Shown: positions 16,836 through 26,596 of the stretch, in pieces
How the letters are laid out: each line of letters opens with the position of its first letter
How positions within the stretch are numbered: position 1 is the first letter of the stretch
From: Erysipelothrix rhusiopathiae
Lineage (GTDB): Bacteria; Bacillota_I; Bacilli_A; Erysipelotrichales; Erysipelotrichaceae
Assembly (NCBI RefSeq): GCF_900637845.1
Contig: NZ_LR134439.1
Span: 620,001 to 684,000, forward strand
DNA length: 64,000 bases
Direction of reading: 5' to 3'
Made by a program: the position numbers and the translations under genes
Notes under the pieces: model-generated
What the model was told of the DNA's origin: nothing
The model's input: the letters and a program-made list of their open reading frames with translations, nothing else
Databases searched by the model: none

Positions 16836-16868
16836 ATTTGCAAAACGTTAATCCCTTAACGCTCATAT

Positions 16869-16897
16869 ATATTACCATAGATAAATTCTTATTCCAA
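16869..16897 (-). promoter_or_regulatory. Promoter of the first tRNA unit
   Basis: On the minus strand, TTGGAA (16897-16892), 17-bp spacer, extended -10 TG-G-TAATAT (hexamer 16874-16869). Confidence 0.7.
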
Positions 16898-17041
16898 GCC
16901 TTTTTTACAACATAAACTAGTTTTTTTTGTTTGTCTCTAAATCAGTGATGGAATGCCACCTCACAGTCAACATAAAGCCTTAAAAGAGAGGGAAAAGCAA
17001 TCACTACTGATTTCGATGAGTGTTGAATTAAGCTAAGATAT

Positions 17042-17068
17042 AAAAAAAAGAACAAAGCTGTTCTTTTT
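17042..17068 (-). terminator. Terminator of the second tRNA unit (minus strand)
   Basis: AAAAGAAC/GTTCTTTT stem with loop AAAGCT, followed on the minus strand by a T-run. Confidence 0.8.
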
Positions 17069-17079
17069 GATTGATATTT

Positions 17080-17153
17080 TGGAGCAGGTGAGGGGAATTG
17101 AACCCCCGCCTCAACCTTGGCAAGGTCGTGTTCTACCATTGAACTACACCTGC
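17080..17153 (-). tRNA. tRNA-Gly (GCC), copy 3
   Basis: Same 74-nt sequence as the other two copies. Last gene of the Ser-Asp-Gly unit. Confidence 0.97.
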
Positions 17154-17160
17154 AAAAAAA

Positions 17161-17236
17161 TGGCGGTCCAGACGGGAATCGAACCCGCGATCTCCTGCGT
17201 GACAGGCAGGCATGTTAACCGCTACACCACTGGACC
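17161..17236 (-). tRNA. tRNA-Asp (GTC), copy 3
   Basis: Same 76-nt sequence as the other copies, with encoded CCA. Confidence 0.97.
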
Positions 17237-17265
17237 ATTTTATTTATATATTAGAAACAAAATAA

Positions 17266-17356
17266 TGGCGGAGATGGGGAGATTTGAACTCCCGCGCCAG
17301 TTACCCGACCTATACCCTTAGCAGGGGCACCTCTTCAGCCACTTGAGTACATCTCC
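17266..17356 (-). tRNA. tRNA-Ser (GCT)
   Basis: A 91-nt class II tRNA with long variable arm, acceptor GGAGATG/CATCTCC, anticodon GCT and encoded CCA. First gene of the second tRNA unit. Confidence 0.96.
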
Positions 17357-17393
17357 AAGTTTGTTTCTTGCCCTCTTCTTTGAGTGCTCATTC

Positions 17394-17422
17394 ATATTAT
17401 CACAACAATAGGTCTTAGGCAA
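17394..17422 (-). promoter_or_regulatory. Promoter of the Ser-Asp-Gly tRNA unit
   Basis: On the minus strand, TTGCCT (17422-17417), 17-bp spacer, extended -10 TG-A-TAATAT (hexamer 17399-17394). The same architecture as the first tRNA unit. Confidence 0.72.
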
Positions 17423-17441
17423 TAGGATTTTATTGTTTTTT

Positions 17442-17470
17442 TTAATATTTGTCGTTGTTTAGGGTATAAT
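17442..17470 (+). promoter_or_regulatory. Promoter of the nuclease gene placing +1 at the ATG
   Basis: TATAAT at 17465-17470 with a weak TTAATA -35 at 17442-17447 (17-bp spacer). The expected transcription start, seven bases after the -10, is the A of ATG 17477, and no ribosome binding site fits between them. Confidence 0.6.
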
Positions 17471-17476
17471 GTGTCT

Positions 17477-17998
17477 ATGAACAATAAAATTAAACAAAAC
17501 ACCGCGAATATGTTACTTAAAATCACTTTATTAGTCGTTTTAGTAATAATATTTCTTCTATCTGAATTTGCAAAGCCACATAATAATTCAAATATGGAGC
17601 ACGTTACACTTCACAAGTGTATTGATGGGGATACAGCACAACTAAACATTGGTGGAAAAAAAGAGAAAGTCCGTTTTATTGCTGTTGATACGCCAGAGCT
17701 GCGTCAGAACGATCAATACAATCCTCAATTTTTTGCAGAGGAAGCAAGCTCATTTACTTGTGAACATTTAAAAAACGCAAAAAAAATTGAACTTGAGTAT
17801 GATCCGGAAGCTAATAAGTATGATAAGTATGGTCGTGTTATCGCTTGGGTATACGTTGATGATGCGCTTTTGCAGGAACTTTTAGTTTCAGGAGGTTTTG
17901 CAAAAGTTAAATATATTTATGGTGATTATCTTTATGTAGATAAACTGAATGGTTTACAAGCTCATGCGAAAAAACAAAAAGTGGGTATCTGGAAATGA
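17477..17998 (+). CDS. Membrane-anchored or secreted staphylococcal-nuclease-like protein
   Basis: A 173-residue protein with an uncleaved-looking N-terminal hydrophobic helix (about 12-30) and an SNase (OB-fold) domain (about 41-173). Catalytic and metal-binding residues map as Asp52 (IDGDT), Arg66 (VRFIAV), Asp71-Thr72-Glu74 (DTPE) and Arg120 (YGRVIAW), so it should be an active Ca2+-dependent nuclease outside the cell. The C-terminal AKKQKVGIW ending is typical. A GTG at 17471 is in frame but ATG 17477 coincides with the predicted transcription start, so the mRNA may be leaderless. Confidence 0.88.
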   Translation: MNNKIKQNTANMLLKITLLVVLVIIFLLSEFAKPHNNSNMEHVTLHKCIDGDTAQLNIGGKKEKVRFIAVDTPELRQNDQYNPQFFAEEASSFTCEHLKNAKKIELEYDPEANKYDKYGRVIAWVYVDDALLQELLVSGGFAKVKYIYGDYLYVDKLNGLQAHAKKQKVGIWK

Positions 17999-18054
17999 TA
18001 AAGGTAGACATTGAATCTTGAAATCTTTAAAATAAATTATAGATGGAGGAAGTT

Positions 18055-19149
18055 ATGATTGAAAAACGTAAAAATTTTATAATTAATATTCTGTATTTTG
18101 CAATAAGTTTTAGTCTTGCGGCATTGGTCCTTAAATTTTCAACGAAATATTTGATGCCTTTCATTATTGGTTTTGTGATTGCATTCCTATTGAAACCGGT
18201 AATATCTAAGCTCACAAAGAAAATAGGAAATCAAAAAGGTTCCTCATTATTAGTGGTTATTCTTTTCTATATATTATTAGCGGCGGCTATATTTTGGATT
18301 TTGGTAGCAGTTATTGCGGGTATCCAAAATTTCGCAAAAGCTGTGCCAAGTTTTTATCAGACAACGCTTTCTCCGGCAATCGAATCGATTATTGTTTGGG
18401 TGGAGGGTGCAGTCGTAAATCTTGATCCAGATGTCATCGATATTATTGAGTCGATTGGTCGTTCTGTAGTTCAAAGTATTGATGGAATTTTTAAAGGTAT
18501 TTCAGGCGGGACAATTAATTTTATTACACGACTTATTTCTTCAATTCCAAGTGTTCTAATATCAATATTAATTGCTATTATTTCATCTTTCTTCTTCACT
18601 TTAGATTATCAAGGAATTGTAAGTAGTGTGATGGGGATGATTCCTATAAAACAAAGAACTTTAATCTTAGATATTAAAGATGGGCTAATTTCCGTTTTGG
18701 GTAAATATCTAAGAGCTTATGCTAAATTAATGTCACTGACATTTGTTGAACTCTCATTTGCGTTCTTTATTCTAGGTATCCATAATCCTGTTGGCTTAGC
18801 TTTTATGGTGGCAATTATAGACATCCTTCCAGTGCTTGGAACCGGAACGGTTATGATTCCTTGGTTTATTATTGAACTCATCATGGGTAACACACCATTA
18901 GGGATTGGGTTGATGATTACTTACATTGTTATCACTGTAATTCGAAATATATTAGAGCCAAAGATTGTAGGGGATCAAATAGGACTTCATCCGCTAGCGA
19001 CACTTATCCTTATATATGTAGGGCTGAAGATGTTTGGATTCATAGGGTTATTTGCACTTCCAATATCTGCGACAATATTAAAAACATTGCATGATGAAGG
19101 CAAAATAAATATTTTTCGTAGAACAGAGGAGCCAACCGAAATAGCTTAA
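18055..19149 (+). CDS. AI-2E/PerM-family membrane protein
   Basis: This 364-residue protein has about seven to eight transmembrane helices. A central soluble, helical part (about 100-145) precedes the IPSVLISILIAIISSFFFTLD segment, and a C-terminal GDQIGLHPLATLILIYVG motif is typical of the AI-2E transporter (YtvI/YueF) family. Members export autoinducer-2 or exchange Na+/H+ in some species. The substrate here is not known. The start is ATG 18055 behind GGAGG. The in-frame ATG at 18043 contains the RBS and is rejected. Confidence 0.85.
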   Translation: MIEKRKNFIINILYFAISFSLAALVLKFSTKYLMPFIIGFVIAFLLKPVISKLTKKIGNQKGSSLLVVILFYILLAAAIFWILVAVIAGIQNFAKAVPSFYQTTLSPAIESIIVWVEGAVVNLDPDVIDIIESIGRSVVQSIDGIFKGISGGTINFITRLISSIPSVLISILIAIISSFFFTLDYQGIVSSVMGMIPIKQRTLILDIKDGLISVLGKYLRAYAKLMSLTFVELSFAFFILGIHNPVGLAFMVAIIDILPVLGTGTVMIPWFIIELIMGNTPLGIGLMITYIVITVIRNILEPKIVGDQIGLHPLATLILIYVGLKMFGFIGLFALPISATILKTLHDEGKINIFRRTEEPTEIA

Positions 19150-19169
19150 TTAAAACATATAATAAATTG

Positions 19170-19207
19170 AATCGAGAGAGACGTTTCGTCGACTCTCTCG
19201 ATTTTTA
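19170..19207 (+). terminator. Terminator before the str operon
   Basis: An 11-bp perfect stem (19170-19180 with 19193-19203) and a T-rich tail isolate the str promoter from upstream transcription. Confidence 0.85.
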
Positions 19208-19226
19208 TATTTTTTTGTTTAATATG

Positions 19227-19254
19227 TTGACAAGCACGATTAGTGTGATAAAAT
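19227..19254 (+). promoter_or_regulatory. Strong str operon promoter
   Basis: Consensus TTGACA (19227-19232), 16-bp spacer and extended TG-A-TAAAAT -10 (hexamer 19249-19254). Confidence 0.85.
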
Positions 19255-19261
19255 GTAAAGG

Positions 19262-19364
19262 CTTATGAATTAATACTGGGTTTCTTTCGTGGAAACCTAA
19301 TTAATATGTGAGTTATGGCACACATGGTACTGTGTGCATAGAAATTTAAGAAGGGAGAAAATTA
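19262..19364 (+). promoter_or_regulatory. Structured 5' leader of the str operon
   Basis: About 100 nt with two hairpins: GGTTTC...GAAACC near 19279-19298 and a longer TATGGCACACA/TGTGTGCATA stem near 19315-19340, then the rpsL RBS. It could be an autoregulatory r-protein site. No match to a named leader is claimed. Confidence 0.45.
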
Positions 19365-19784
19365 ATGCCTACAATTAACCAATTGATTCAAAAAGGTCGT
19401 ACAAAACGCGTTTACAAATCGAAATCACCGGCATTAGGTCGTAGTTTAAATACGATTAAACGTCAAACAACAAAAGTAAATAGTCCACAAAAACGTGGAG
19501 TGTGTACACGTGTTGGTACAATGACACCTAAGAAACCTAACTCAGCATTACGTAAATATGCACGTGTTCGTTTGAGTAATGGTATGGAAGTTACGGCTTA
19601 TATTCCAGGAATCGGTCACAACTTACAAGAGCATAGTGTTGTTCTTATTCGTGGTGGTCGTGTAAAAGACTTACCTGGGGTTCGTTACCACATCGTTCGT
19701 GGAACAATGGACTGTGCTGGTGTAACTGACCGTCGTCAAAGCCGTTCACTATACGGTACTAAAAAACCAAGACAAGAAGATTAA
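19365..19784 (+). CDS. rpsL: 30S ribosomal protein S12
   Basis: The 139-residue decoding-centre protein opens [11 protein letters not shown] and keeps the conserved [11 protein letters not shown] loop, where streptomycin-resistance substitutions arise, and the [10 protein letters not shown] loop. The loop carries the wild-type Lys at the usual positions. First gene of the str operon, preceded by AAGGGAG. rpoBC, the usual upstream neighbour in Firmicutes, is not next to it here. Confidence 0.98.
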   Translation: MPTINQLIQKGRTKRVYKSKSPALGRSLNTIKRQTTKVNSPQKRGVCTRVGTMTPKKPNSALRKYARVRLSNGMEVTAYIPGIGHNLQEHSVVLIRGGRVKDLPGVRYHIVRGTMDCAGVTDRRQSRSLYGTKKPRQED

Positions 19785-19814
19785 TTAACATCAAAAATGA
19801 GAGGAGTGAATTAA

Positions 19815-20285
19815 ATGCCTAGAAAAGGACATGTTCCAAAGCGCGACGTAGTTGCTGATCCAATTTATAATTCAAAATTAGTAACACGTTTAATCAACAG
19901 AATCATGATTGATGGTAAAAAAGGTTTAGCACAATCAATTCTTTATAACGCTTTTGCAATTATTGAAGAAAAAACAGGTCGCCAACCAATGGAAGTATTT
20001 GAGGAAGCTTTAGACAACGTATTACCAGTCTTAGAACTTAAAGCTCGCCGAGTTGGTGGATCAAACATCCAAATCCCTATTGAAGTAACTCAAGAACGTC
20101 GATTGACACTTGGACTTCGTTGGATTGTTCAATATTCACGTTCACGTGGAGAAAAAACAATGGAAGAACGCTTAGCTGCTGAAATCATCGATGCATCAAA
20201 TGGTGTAGGTGCTTCAGTTAAGAAACGTGACGACGTGCATAAAATGGCTGAAGCCAATAAAGCATTCGCACACTACCGTTGGTAA
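19815..20285 (+). CDS. rpsG: 30S ribosomal protein S7
   Basis: A 156-residue primary 16S rRNA binder that nucleates the 30S head. [12 protein letters not shown] at the start, the [12 protein letters not shown] beta hairpin and the C-terminal [20 protein letters not shown] helix are all standard. It lies 30 nt after rpsL. S7 is the operon autoregulator in several bacteria, which could use the structured leader upstream (inference). Confidence 0.98.
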   Translation: MPRKGHVPKRDVVADPIYNSKLVTRLINRIMIDGKKGLAQSILYNAFAIIEEKTGRQPMEVFEEALDNVLPVLELKARRVGGSNIQIPIEVTQERRLTLGLRWIVQYSRSRGEKTMEERLAAEIIDASNGVGASVKKRDDVHKMAEANKAFAHYRW

Positions 20286-20315
20286 GATTAACGTAGAAAA
20301 GGAGACTTACATCTT

Positions 20316-22382
20316 ATGGCAAGAGAATTTTCATTAGATAAAATGCGTAATATCGGTATCATGGCTCACATCGATGCTGGTAAAACAACTACAACAGAAC
20401 GTATTCTCTATTATACAGGTCGTACACATAAGATCGGGGAAACTCATGATGGTGCTGCAACGATGGACTGGATGGCGCAGGAGCAAGAACGTGGTATTAC
20501 AATCACATCAGCTGCTACAACTGCTGCTTGGAAGGGCCACCGTGTAAACATTATTGATACTCCTGGTCACGTTGACTTTACTGTTGAGGTTGAACGTTCA
20601 TTACGTGTTCTTGATGGTGCGGTTACAGTACTTGATGCTAAATCAGGTGTTGAACCTCAAACAGAAACTGTTTGGCGTCAAGCTACAAAATATAACGTAC
20701 CTCGTATCGTGTTCATTAATAAAATGGACGCAACCGGTGCAGATTTCTATATGTCAGCAAAAACTATTGTTGATCGTCTAGGAGCTAAATCAGCACCAAT
20801 CCAAATCCCTATTGGGGTTGAAGACTATTTCGATGGTCTAATTGATATCGTTGAGCAAGAAGCACATATGTTTGCTGACGTATCACAAAAAACAGATGAT
20901 ATTGTTGAAATTCCTGAAGAGTTCAAAGCTCAAGTAGCTGAAGCTCGTGAAGTGTTATTTGAACAAATCTCTGATTTTGATGAAGACTTTATGATGCTTA
21001 TCCTTGAAGGTGTTGAACCTACAGTTGAACAAATCAAGACTGCTATCCGTAAAGCTGTAATCAGTGGTGAATTCTTCCCAGTACTTTGTGGTGCTGCTTA
21101 TAAGAATAAAGGTGTTATCGCGATGCTTGATGCAGTTATTGATTACTTACCTTCACCAGTTGATATTCCAGCTGTAAATGGTACTTTACCAAATGGTGAA
21201 GAAGCTGTTCGTGAAGCAAGTGATGAAGCACCATTCTCAGCTTTAGCATTTAAAGTTATGACTGACCCATTTGTTGGACGTCTTACATATTTCCGTGTGT
21301 ATTCAGGTGTTGCAACATCAGGTGGACCAGTATATAACTCAGTAAAACGTAAACGTGAACGTTTCGGCCGTATCATGCAAATGCATGCTAACCACCGTGA
21401 AGAGATCGAAAATGTTTATGCTGGTGAAATCGCTGCTGCTGTTGGTCTTAAAGTTACAGGTACAGGGGATACACTTTGTGATGAAAAGAAAGAAATTATT
21501 CTTGAATCAATGGTCTTCCCAGAACCAGTTATCAACGTTGCCGTTGAACCAAAATCAAAAGGTGACCAAGATAAGATGGGACTTGCTTTAGCTAAATTAG
21601 CTGAAGAAGATCCAACATTTAAAACATATACTGATGATGAAACAGGACAAACAATCATTGCCGGAATGGGTGAGTTACACTTAGACATTCTTGTTGATCG
21701 TATGAAACGTGAATTCAAAGTTGAAGCTAACGTAGGAGCTCCACAAGTTGCTTACCGCGAAACAATTCGCAGTGCAGCAGACTGTGAAGGTAAATTCGTT
21801 CGTCAATCTGGTGGTCGTGGACAATATGGACACGTTTGGATCAAGTTTGAACCAAATCCAGGTAAAGGTTTTGAATGGGTTGATAAAGTTGTTGGTGGAA
21901 CAGTTCCTCGTGAATTTATTAAACCAGCACAAGAAGGGCTTACAGCTGCACTTCAAAATGGTTTAATTGCCGGATACCCTGCAATTGATATCAAAGCTAC
22001 ATTATTCGATGGATCATCACATGATGTTGACTCCTCTGAAATGGCTTATAAAATCGCTGCTAGCATGGCTTTCAAGGAAGCTGCTAAAAAATGTAATCCA
22101 GTATTGTTAGAACCAATCATGAATGTTGAAATCACAGCACCAAGTGAATACTTAGGAGCAGTTATGGGAGATATCTCAGGACGTCGTGGACAAATTCGTG
22201 ATCAAGAAGAACGCGGTAACGCAGTTATCGTTAAAGCTTGGGTTCCACTTTCAAACATGTCTGGATATACAACTGACCTTCGTTCATTTACACAAGGTCG
22301 CGGTAACTCATCAATGCAATTTGATCACTACGAAGAAGTGCCAAAGAGCATTGCAGAAACAGTTGCTAAAAAGAAAAAATAA
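20316..22382 (+). CDS. fusA: Elongation factor G
   Basis: This 688-residue translocation GTPase has G1 [10 protein letters not shown]3 DTPGHVDFT and G4 NKMD, followed by EF-G domains II-V ending in [10 protein letters not shown]. Full length compared with the usual 690-700. It catalyses ribosomal translocation and, with RRF, recycling. It follows rpsG by 30 nt with RBS AAGGAGA. Confidence 0.98.
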   Translation: MAREFSLDKMRNIGIMAHIDAGKTTTTERILYYTGRTHKIGETHDGAATMDWMAQEQERGITITSAATTAAWKGHRVNIIDTPGHVDFTVEVERSLRVLDGAVTVLDAKSGVEPQTETVWRQATKYNVPRIVFINKMDATGADFYMSAKTIVDRLGAKSAPIQIPIGVEDYFDGLIDIVEQEAHMFADVSQKTDDIVEIPEEFKAQVAEAREVLFEQISDFDEDFMMLILEGVEPTVEQIKTAIRKAVISGEFFPVLCGAAYKNKGVIAMLDAVIDYLPSPVDIPAVNGTLPNGEEAVREASDEAPFSALAFKVMTDPFVGRLTYFRVYSGVATSGGPVYNSVKRKRERFGRIMQMHANHREEIENVYAGEIAAAVGLKVTGTGDTLCDEKKEIILESMVFPEPVINVAVEPKSKGDQDKMGLALAKLAEEDPTFKTYTDDETGQTIIAGMGELHLDILVDRMKREFKVEANVGAPQVAYRETIRSAADCEGKFVRQSGGRGQYGHVWIKFEPNPGKGFEWVDKVVGGTVPREFIKPAQEGLTAALQNGLIAGYPAIDIKATLFDGSSHDVDSSEMAYKIAASMAFKEAAKKCNPVLLEPIMNVEITAPSEYLGAVMGDISGRRGQIRDQEERGNAVIVKAWVPLSNMSGYTTDLRSFTQGRGNSSMQFDHYEEVPKSIAETVAKKKK

Positions 22383-22400
22383 CCAGTTGATATTTACGTA

Positions 22401-22429
22401 TTGATTTTATATGAAGATTATCTTAATAT
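22401..22429 (+). promoter_or_regulatory. Candidate internal promoter for tuf
   Basis: TTGATT (22401-22406), 17-bp spacer and TAATAT (22424-22429) in the 90-nt gap between fusA and tuf. Extra tuf transcription would fit the high demand for EF-Tu. Confidence 0.5.
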
Positions 22430-22472
22430 ATAGTTGATAGGCAATATTTTATACATAGGAGGAAAATTGCAC

Positions 22473-23657
<1,185 letters not shown>

Positions 23658-23667
23658 TTTAACACTT

Positions 23668-23694
23668 AAACCTCTACATCGTAGAGGTTTTTCT
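23668..23694 (+). terminator. Terminator of the str operon
   Basis: AAACCTCTAC-ATC-GTAGAGGTTT stem followed by a T-rich tail. Confidence 0.87.
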
Positions 23695-23730
23695 TTATTG
23701 TCTTTGTATCAAAAAAAGGATAGTTTTAAT

Positions 23731-23752
23731 AACAAGAACTAGCAATCTTGTT
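23731..23752. repeat. Inverted repeat upstream of the DUF308 gene
   Basis: AACAAGA-N8-TCTTGTT, about 30 bp upstream of the likely -10 (TATAAT 23784-23789). The promoter has no good -35, so the repeat may be an operator for a stress regulator. It does not match CIRCE or CtsR consensus sequences. Confidence 0.4.
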
Positions 23753-23812
23753 ACAACATTCTTTTTTTTTACAAGTTGAAACGTATAATTTATTTATTAA
23801 GGAGGTGTAAAT

Positions 23813-24340
23813 ATGAATAGTTGGAAAAATAGAGTATTGTCTTTTGTAGTAGGAATTATTTTAGCGGTTGTTGGATTCATTATAATTGCAAATCCCGATG
23901 AAGCACTCGTTTCATTAATTTTAGTAATTGGTGTTTTTCTTCTTATATCTGGATTTGTGGCCGTAATTGATTCTATTCGCATTCCTGCTTTTATTCCTGG
24001 AAAATCGCTTCTAATGGTCGAAGGGATTATGCAAATGATTATTGGTGGATTATTTGCTTTTGGAAATCAGTTCATTGCGAGCGCGGTATTAGGATACTTA
24101 TTAGTATTCACGATGATTATTAGTTCTATTGTGCATATTTCGTTTGTATCAGCTATCAGCCGTGGAGGCATGGCAATTTTTTCCATTATCTTAAATATCA
24201 TTACGATTGGCTTAGGTGTTTATGTTTTATTTAATCCGATCCTTGCAAGTGGTATTCTCATTACAGCGGTGGGATTCCAATTTATTATCGCGGGTATTGA
24301 GCGTATGGTAATTATATTTATCCCAACCGATAGCATCTGA
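23813..24340 (+). CDS. HdeD/DUF308 family membrane protein
   Basis: A 175-residue protein made almost only of six transmembrane helices arranged as three similar pairs (glycine-rich starts such as GIILAVVGFIII and GIMQMIIGGLFAF). This is the HdeD-like DUF308 pattern. HdeD is linked to acid stress in enterobacteria, and the function in Gram-positives is not established. It sits alone between str and S10 with its own AAGGAGG and terminator. Its place inside the ribosomal cluster is unusual. Confidence 0.75.
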   Translation: MNSWKNRVLSFVVGIILAVVGFIIIANPDEALVSLILVIGVFLLISGFVAVIDSIRIPAFIPGKSLLMVEGIMQMIIGGLFAFGNQFIASAVLGYLLVFTMIISSIVHISFVSAISRGGMAIFSIILNIITIGLGVYVLFNPILASGILITAVGFQFIIAGIERMVIIFIPTDSI

Positions 24341-24357
24341 TAATAGAATATATTGTT

Positions 24358-24386
24358 AAACCGACGCTTAATAGTCGGTTTTTTAT
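24358..24386 (+). terminator. Terminator after the DUF308 gene
   Basis: AAACCGAC-N8-GTCGGTTT followed by T residues. Confidence 0.83.
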
Positions 24387-24435
24387 AGAGTAAAGAAGTG
24401 TTTTAATTAATTTCAAAATAAAGCATTAAAACCCC

Positions 24436-24463
24436 TTGAATTTACAGATAGATAGTGTATAAT
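24436..24463 (+). promoter_or_regulatory. S10 operon promoter
   Basis: TTGAAT (24436-24441), 16-bp spacer and TATAAT (24458-24463). No other strong promoter is obvious before rplQ, so most of the 14-kb cluster may be one transcript. Confidence 0.75.
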
Positions 24464-24469
24464 ACTTAA

Positions 24470-24590
24470 GCGACTGCATAGAAGTGCAAGGTTGCCGGCA
24501 CACTGAATAGCGTTGTCATGGTCAGTGAGAAGCCGGGGAATTTGTACAGAGCAGGTCTATTGGAAATAGACAGTAGAAGGAGGAATTTCC
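24470..24590 (+). promoter_or_regulatory. Structured S10-operon leader RNA (candidate r-protein autoregulatory leader)
   Basis: A 120-nt leader. CCGGC (24495-24499) pairs with GCCGG (24532-24536), and inside it CACTGA (24501-24506) pairs with TCAGTG (24522-24527). A second hairpin GTCTATT-GGA-AATAGAC (24555-24571) lies just before AGGAGG. The shape resembles Firmicutes S10 leaders thought to be bound by L4. The assignment to that family was not tested. Confidence 0.6.
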
Positions 24591-24902
24591 ATGGCAAAGA
24601 ATTTTATTCGTATTCGTTTAAAAGCTTATGAACACCGTACTATTGATAGTGCTGCACAAAAAATTGTTCAAGCTGCTAACGATCACGGCGCACAAAAGGT
24701 AGTAGGTCCAGTACCGTTACCAACAGAAAAACAAATCGTAACAATTTTACGATCAGTACACGTTAATAAGGATTCTCGTGAACAATTTGAATCAAGAACT
24801 CACAAGAGATTGATTGAAATTGTTGGCCCAACGGCAGAAACTATCGACGCATTAAGTCGTTTAGATCTACCAAGCGGTGTTGATATCGAGATCAAACTTT
24901 AG
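24591..24902 (+). CDS. rpsJ: 30S ribosomal protein S10
   Basis: A 103-residue 30S head protein that also pairs with NusB in antitermination. Conserved [15 protein letters not shown] start, GPVPLPTEK loop and [14 protein letters not shown] end. First gene of the S10 operon behind a structured leader and AAGGAGG. Confidence 0.98.
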   Translation: MAKNFIRIRLKAYEHRTIDSAAQKIVQAANDHGAQKVVGPVPLPTEKQIVTILRSVHVNKDSREQFESRTHKRLIEIVGPTAETIDALSRLDLPSGVDIEIKL

Positions 24903-24917
24903 TAGAGAGGAGTTATC

Positions 24918-25610
24918 ATGAAAGGATTACTAGGACGTAAATTAGGAATGACACAAGTCTTCACAACTGACGGAAAATTAATTCCAGTTAGTGTTGTCGA
25001 GGTATTACCAAACGTTGTTCTTCAAAAGAAAACAATGGAATCAGACAATTATGAAGCAGTTCAATTAGGTGCCTTCGATGTGAAGGAACAACGTGCAAAC
25101 AAATCTGAGATTGCTCACGCTGCTAAAGCAAGCACTGCTCCAAAGAAATTTGTTCGTGAAATCGCTGGCTCAGAAATGATGAATTTCGAGGTTGGCGCAG
25201 AAATTAAAGCTGATTTATTCAGCGAAGGGGAATATGTTGACGTAACAGGAACTTCACGTGGACATGGTTTCCAAGGTTCAATCGTTCGTGCGAACCAAAA
25301 AATCGGACCAAAAGCTCACGGTTCAGGATTTCACCGTGGAGTTGGTTCACTTGCAACAGGTGGATTAAACCCTGCTGTAATTAAAAAAGGACGTATTTTA
25401 CCAGGACAACATGGTGGATACACTACAACAAACCAAAAATTAGAAGTTATCAAAGTTGATACAGAAAGTAACTATCTATTAATTAAAGGAAACATTCCTG
25501 GACCTAAAAAAGGTTTCGTAATTGTTAAATCAACAGTTAAACGCGTTAAATCTAAAGATCCAGTTGAATTAGTTGACTTTGCAGTTAAGGAGGATTCCGA
25601 AAATGCCTAA
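24918..25610 (+). CDS. rplC: 50S ribosomal protein L3
   Basis: A 230-residue early-assembly 50S protein with GLLGRKLGMTQVF start and the GHGFQGS...GPKAHGSGFHR extension that reaches the peptidyl-transferase centre. It is about 20 residues longer than typical L3, the excess being an acidic C-terminal tail after the VKSTVKR strand. It overlaps rplD by 8 nt. Confidence 0.97.
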   Translation: MKGLLGRKLGMTQVFTTDGKLIPVSVVEVLPNVVLQKKTMESDNYEAVQLGAFDVKEQRANKSEIAHAAKASTAPKKFVREIAGSEMMNFEVGAEIKADLFSEGEYVDVTGTSRGHGFQGSIVRANQKIGPKAHGSGFHRGVGSLATGGLNPAVIKKGRILPGQHGGYTTTNQKLEVIKVDTESNYLLIKGNIPGPKKGFVIVKSTVKRVKSKDPVELVDFAVKEDSENA

Positions 25611-26232
25611 GTTAGATATTTTAAACCTTGAAGGCAAGAGTCTTCGTGAACTTGAGTTAAACGAAGCAGTATTTGGAATTGAACCAAATAACCAAACAAT
25701 CTTTGAAGCAGTTGTTATGCAACAAGCTTCACTTCGTCAAGGTACACACAAAACTAAGAACCGTACAGAGGTTCGCGGTGGTGGACGTAAACCATGGCGT
25801 CAAAAAGGAACAGGTCGTGCTCGTCAAGGGTCAATCCGTTCTCCTCAATGGCGTGGTGGTGGAGTTGTTTTCGGACCTACTCCAAGAAGCTACAAATACA
25901 GCCTTAACCGTAAGGTTCGTCGTTTAGCTTTACGTTCAGCATTATCACAAAAAGTTATGGATTCAGAAATGTCAGTTGTTGAAAACCTAACAGTTGAAAA
26001 CGTTAAGACAAAAGAATTCATCGCAGTGATGGATGCACTTAAATTAAACAAGAAAACTCTATTTGTTGTTTCAGCTGAAGAAAATATTGACAATGCTTAC
26101 TTATCAATGCGTAACCTATCAAACACAATGATGTTAGATGTTCAAGGTTTAAACGTTTATGATATCGTAAATTGCGATCAAATTGTATTCACTGAAAAAG
26201 CAGCTATCGAAGCTGGGGAGGTGCTTGCATAA
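25603..26232 (+). CDS. rplD: 50S ribosomal protein L4
   Basis: A 209-residue protein lining the exit tunnel, with the Arg/Gly-rich tunnel loop ([20 protein letters not shown]) near 45-65. In many bacteria it autoregulates the S10 operon. The start is ATG 25603 within the 3' end of rplC, behind AAGGAGG at spacing about 9. An in-frame earlier start at 25573 lies inside rplC and is rejected. Confidence 0.97.
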   Translation: MPKLDILNLEGKSLRELELNEAVFGIEPNNQTIFEAVVMQQASLRQGTHKTKNRTEVRGGGRKPWRQKGTGRARQGSIRSPQWRGGGVVFGPTPRSYKYSLNRKVRRLALRSALSQKVMDSEMSVVENLTVENVKTKEFIAVMDALKLNKKTLFVVSAEENIDNAYLSMRNLSNTMMLDVQGLNVYDIVNCDQIVFTEKAAIEAGEVLA

Positions 26233-26516
26233 TGAAACGTAACCCTAGAGATATTATTGTTCGTCCAATTATTACTGAGAAAACAGTAGCGATGCAACAA
26301 AACGATAACAAAGTTACTTTTGAAGTAGCTAAAGGATCAAACAAAATCGAAATTCGTCAAGCTATCGAAGAAATTTTCAATGTTAAAGTTGAAAAAATCA
26401 ACGTTATCAACGTTTTACCACGTAAAAAACGTGTAGGACGTTACGAAGGACAAACTAAAGCAGTTCGCAAAGCAATCGTGAAACTTGCTGAAGGTTCAAA
26501 AATCGAAGTTCTTTAA
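26232..26516 (+). CDS. rplW: 50S ribosomal protein L23
   Basis: A 94-residue tunnel-exit protein and docking site for trigger factor and SRP. Start [15 protein letters not shown] and the [17 protein letters not shown] loop are typical. The start codon overlaps the rplD stop (TAATG). The stop codon lies in a 13-bp sequence duplicated 16 bp downstream. Confidence 0.97.
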   Translation: MKRNPRDIIVRPIITEKTVAMQQNDNKVTFEVAKGSNKIEIRQAIEEIFNVKVEKINVINVLPRKKRVGRYEGQTKAVRKAIVKLAEGSKIEVL

Positions 26517-26596
26517 TCTTAAAGTTCTTTAATCAATAAAACTTATCGGAAGAATTACGCTATTTCCGGATAACTTGCGTAGGGAGGAATTATTAC

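Larger units (their letters stand above)
16507..16842. repeat. Tandem duplication of the Gly-Asp tRNA cassette
   Basis: The roughly 160-bp segments 16507-16666 and 16683-16842 are nearly identical, including short flanks. A third cassette at 17080-17236 has the same genes but a longer A-rich spacer. Confidence 0.9.

Noticed and set aside
16544..17321. Plus-strand frames over the tRNA cluster (GIEPAISCVTGRHVN pattern)
   Set aside because: They read through the antisense of tRNA-Asp, tRNA-Gly and tRNA-Ser genes and recur only because those tRNAs are repeated.
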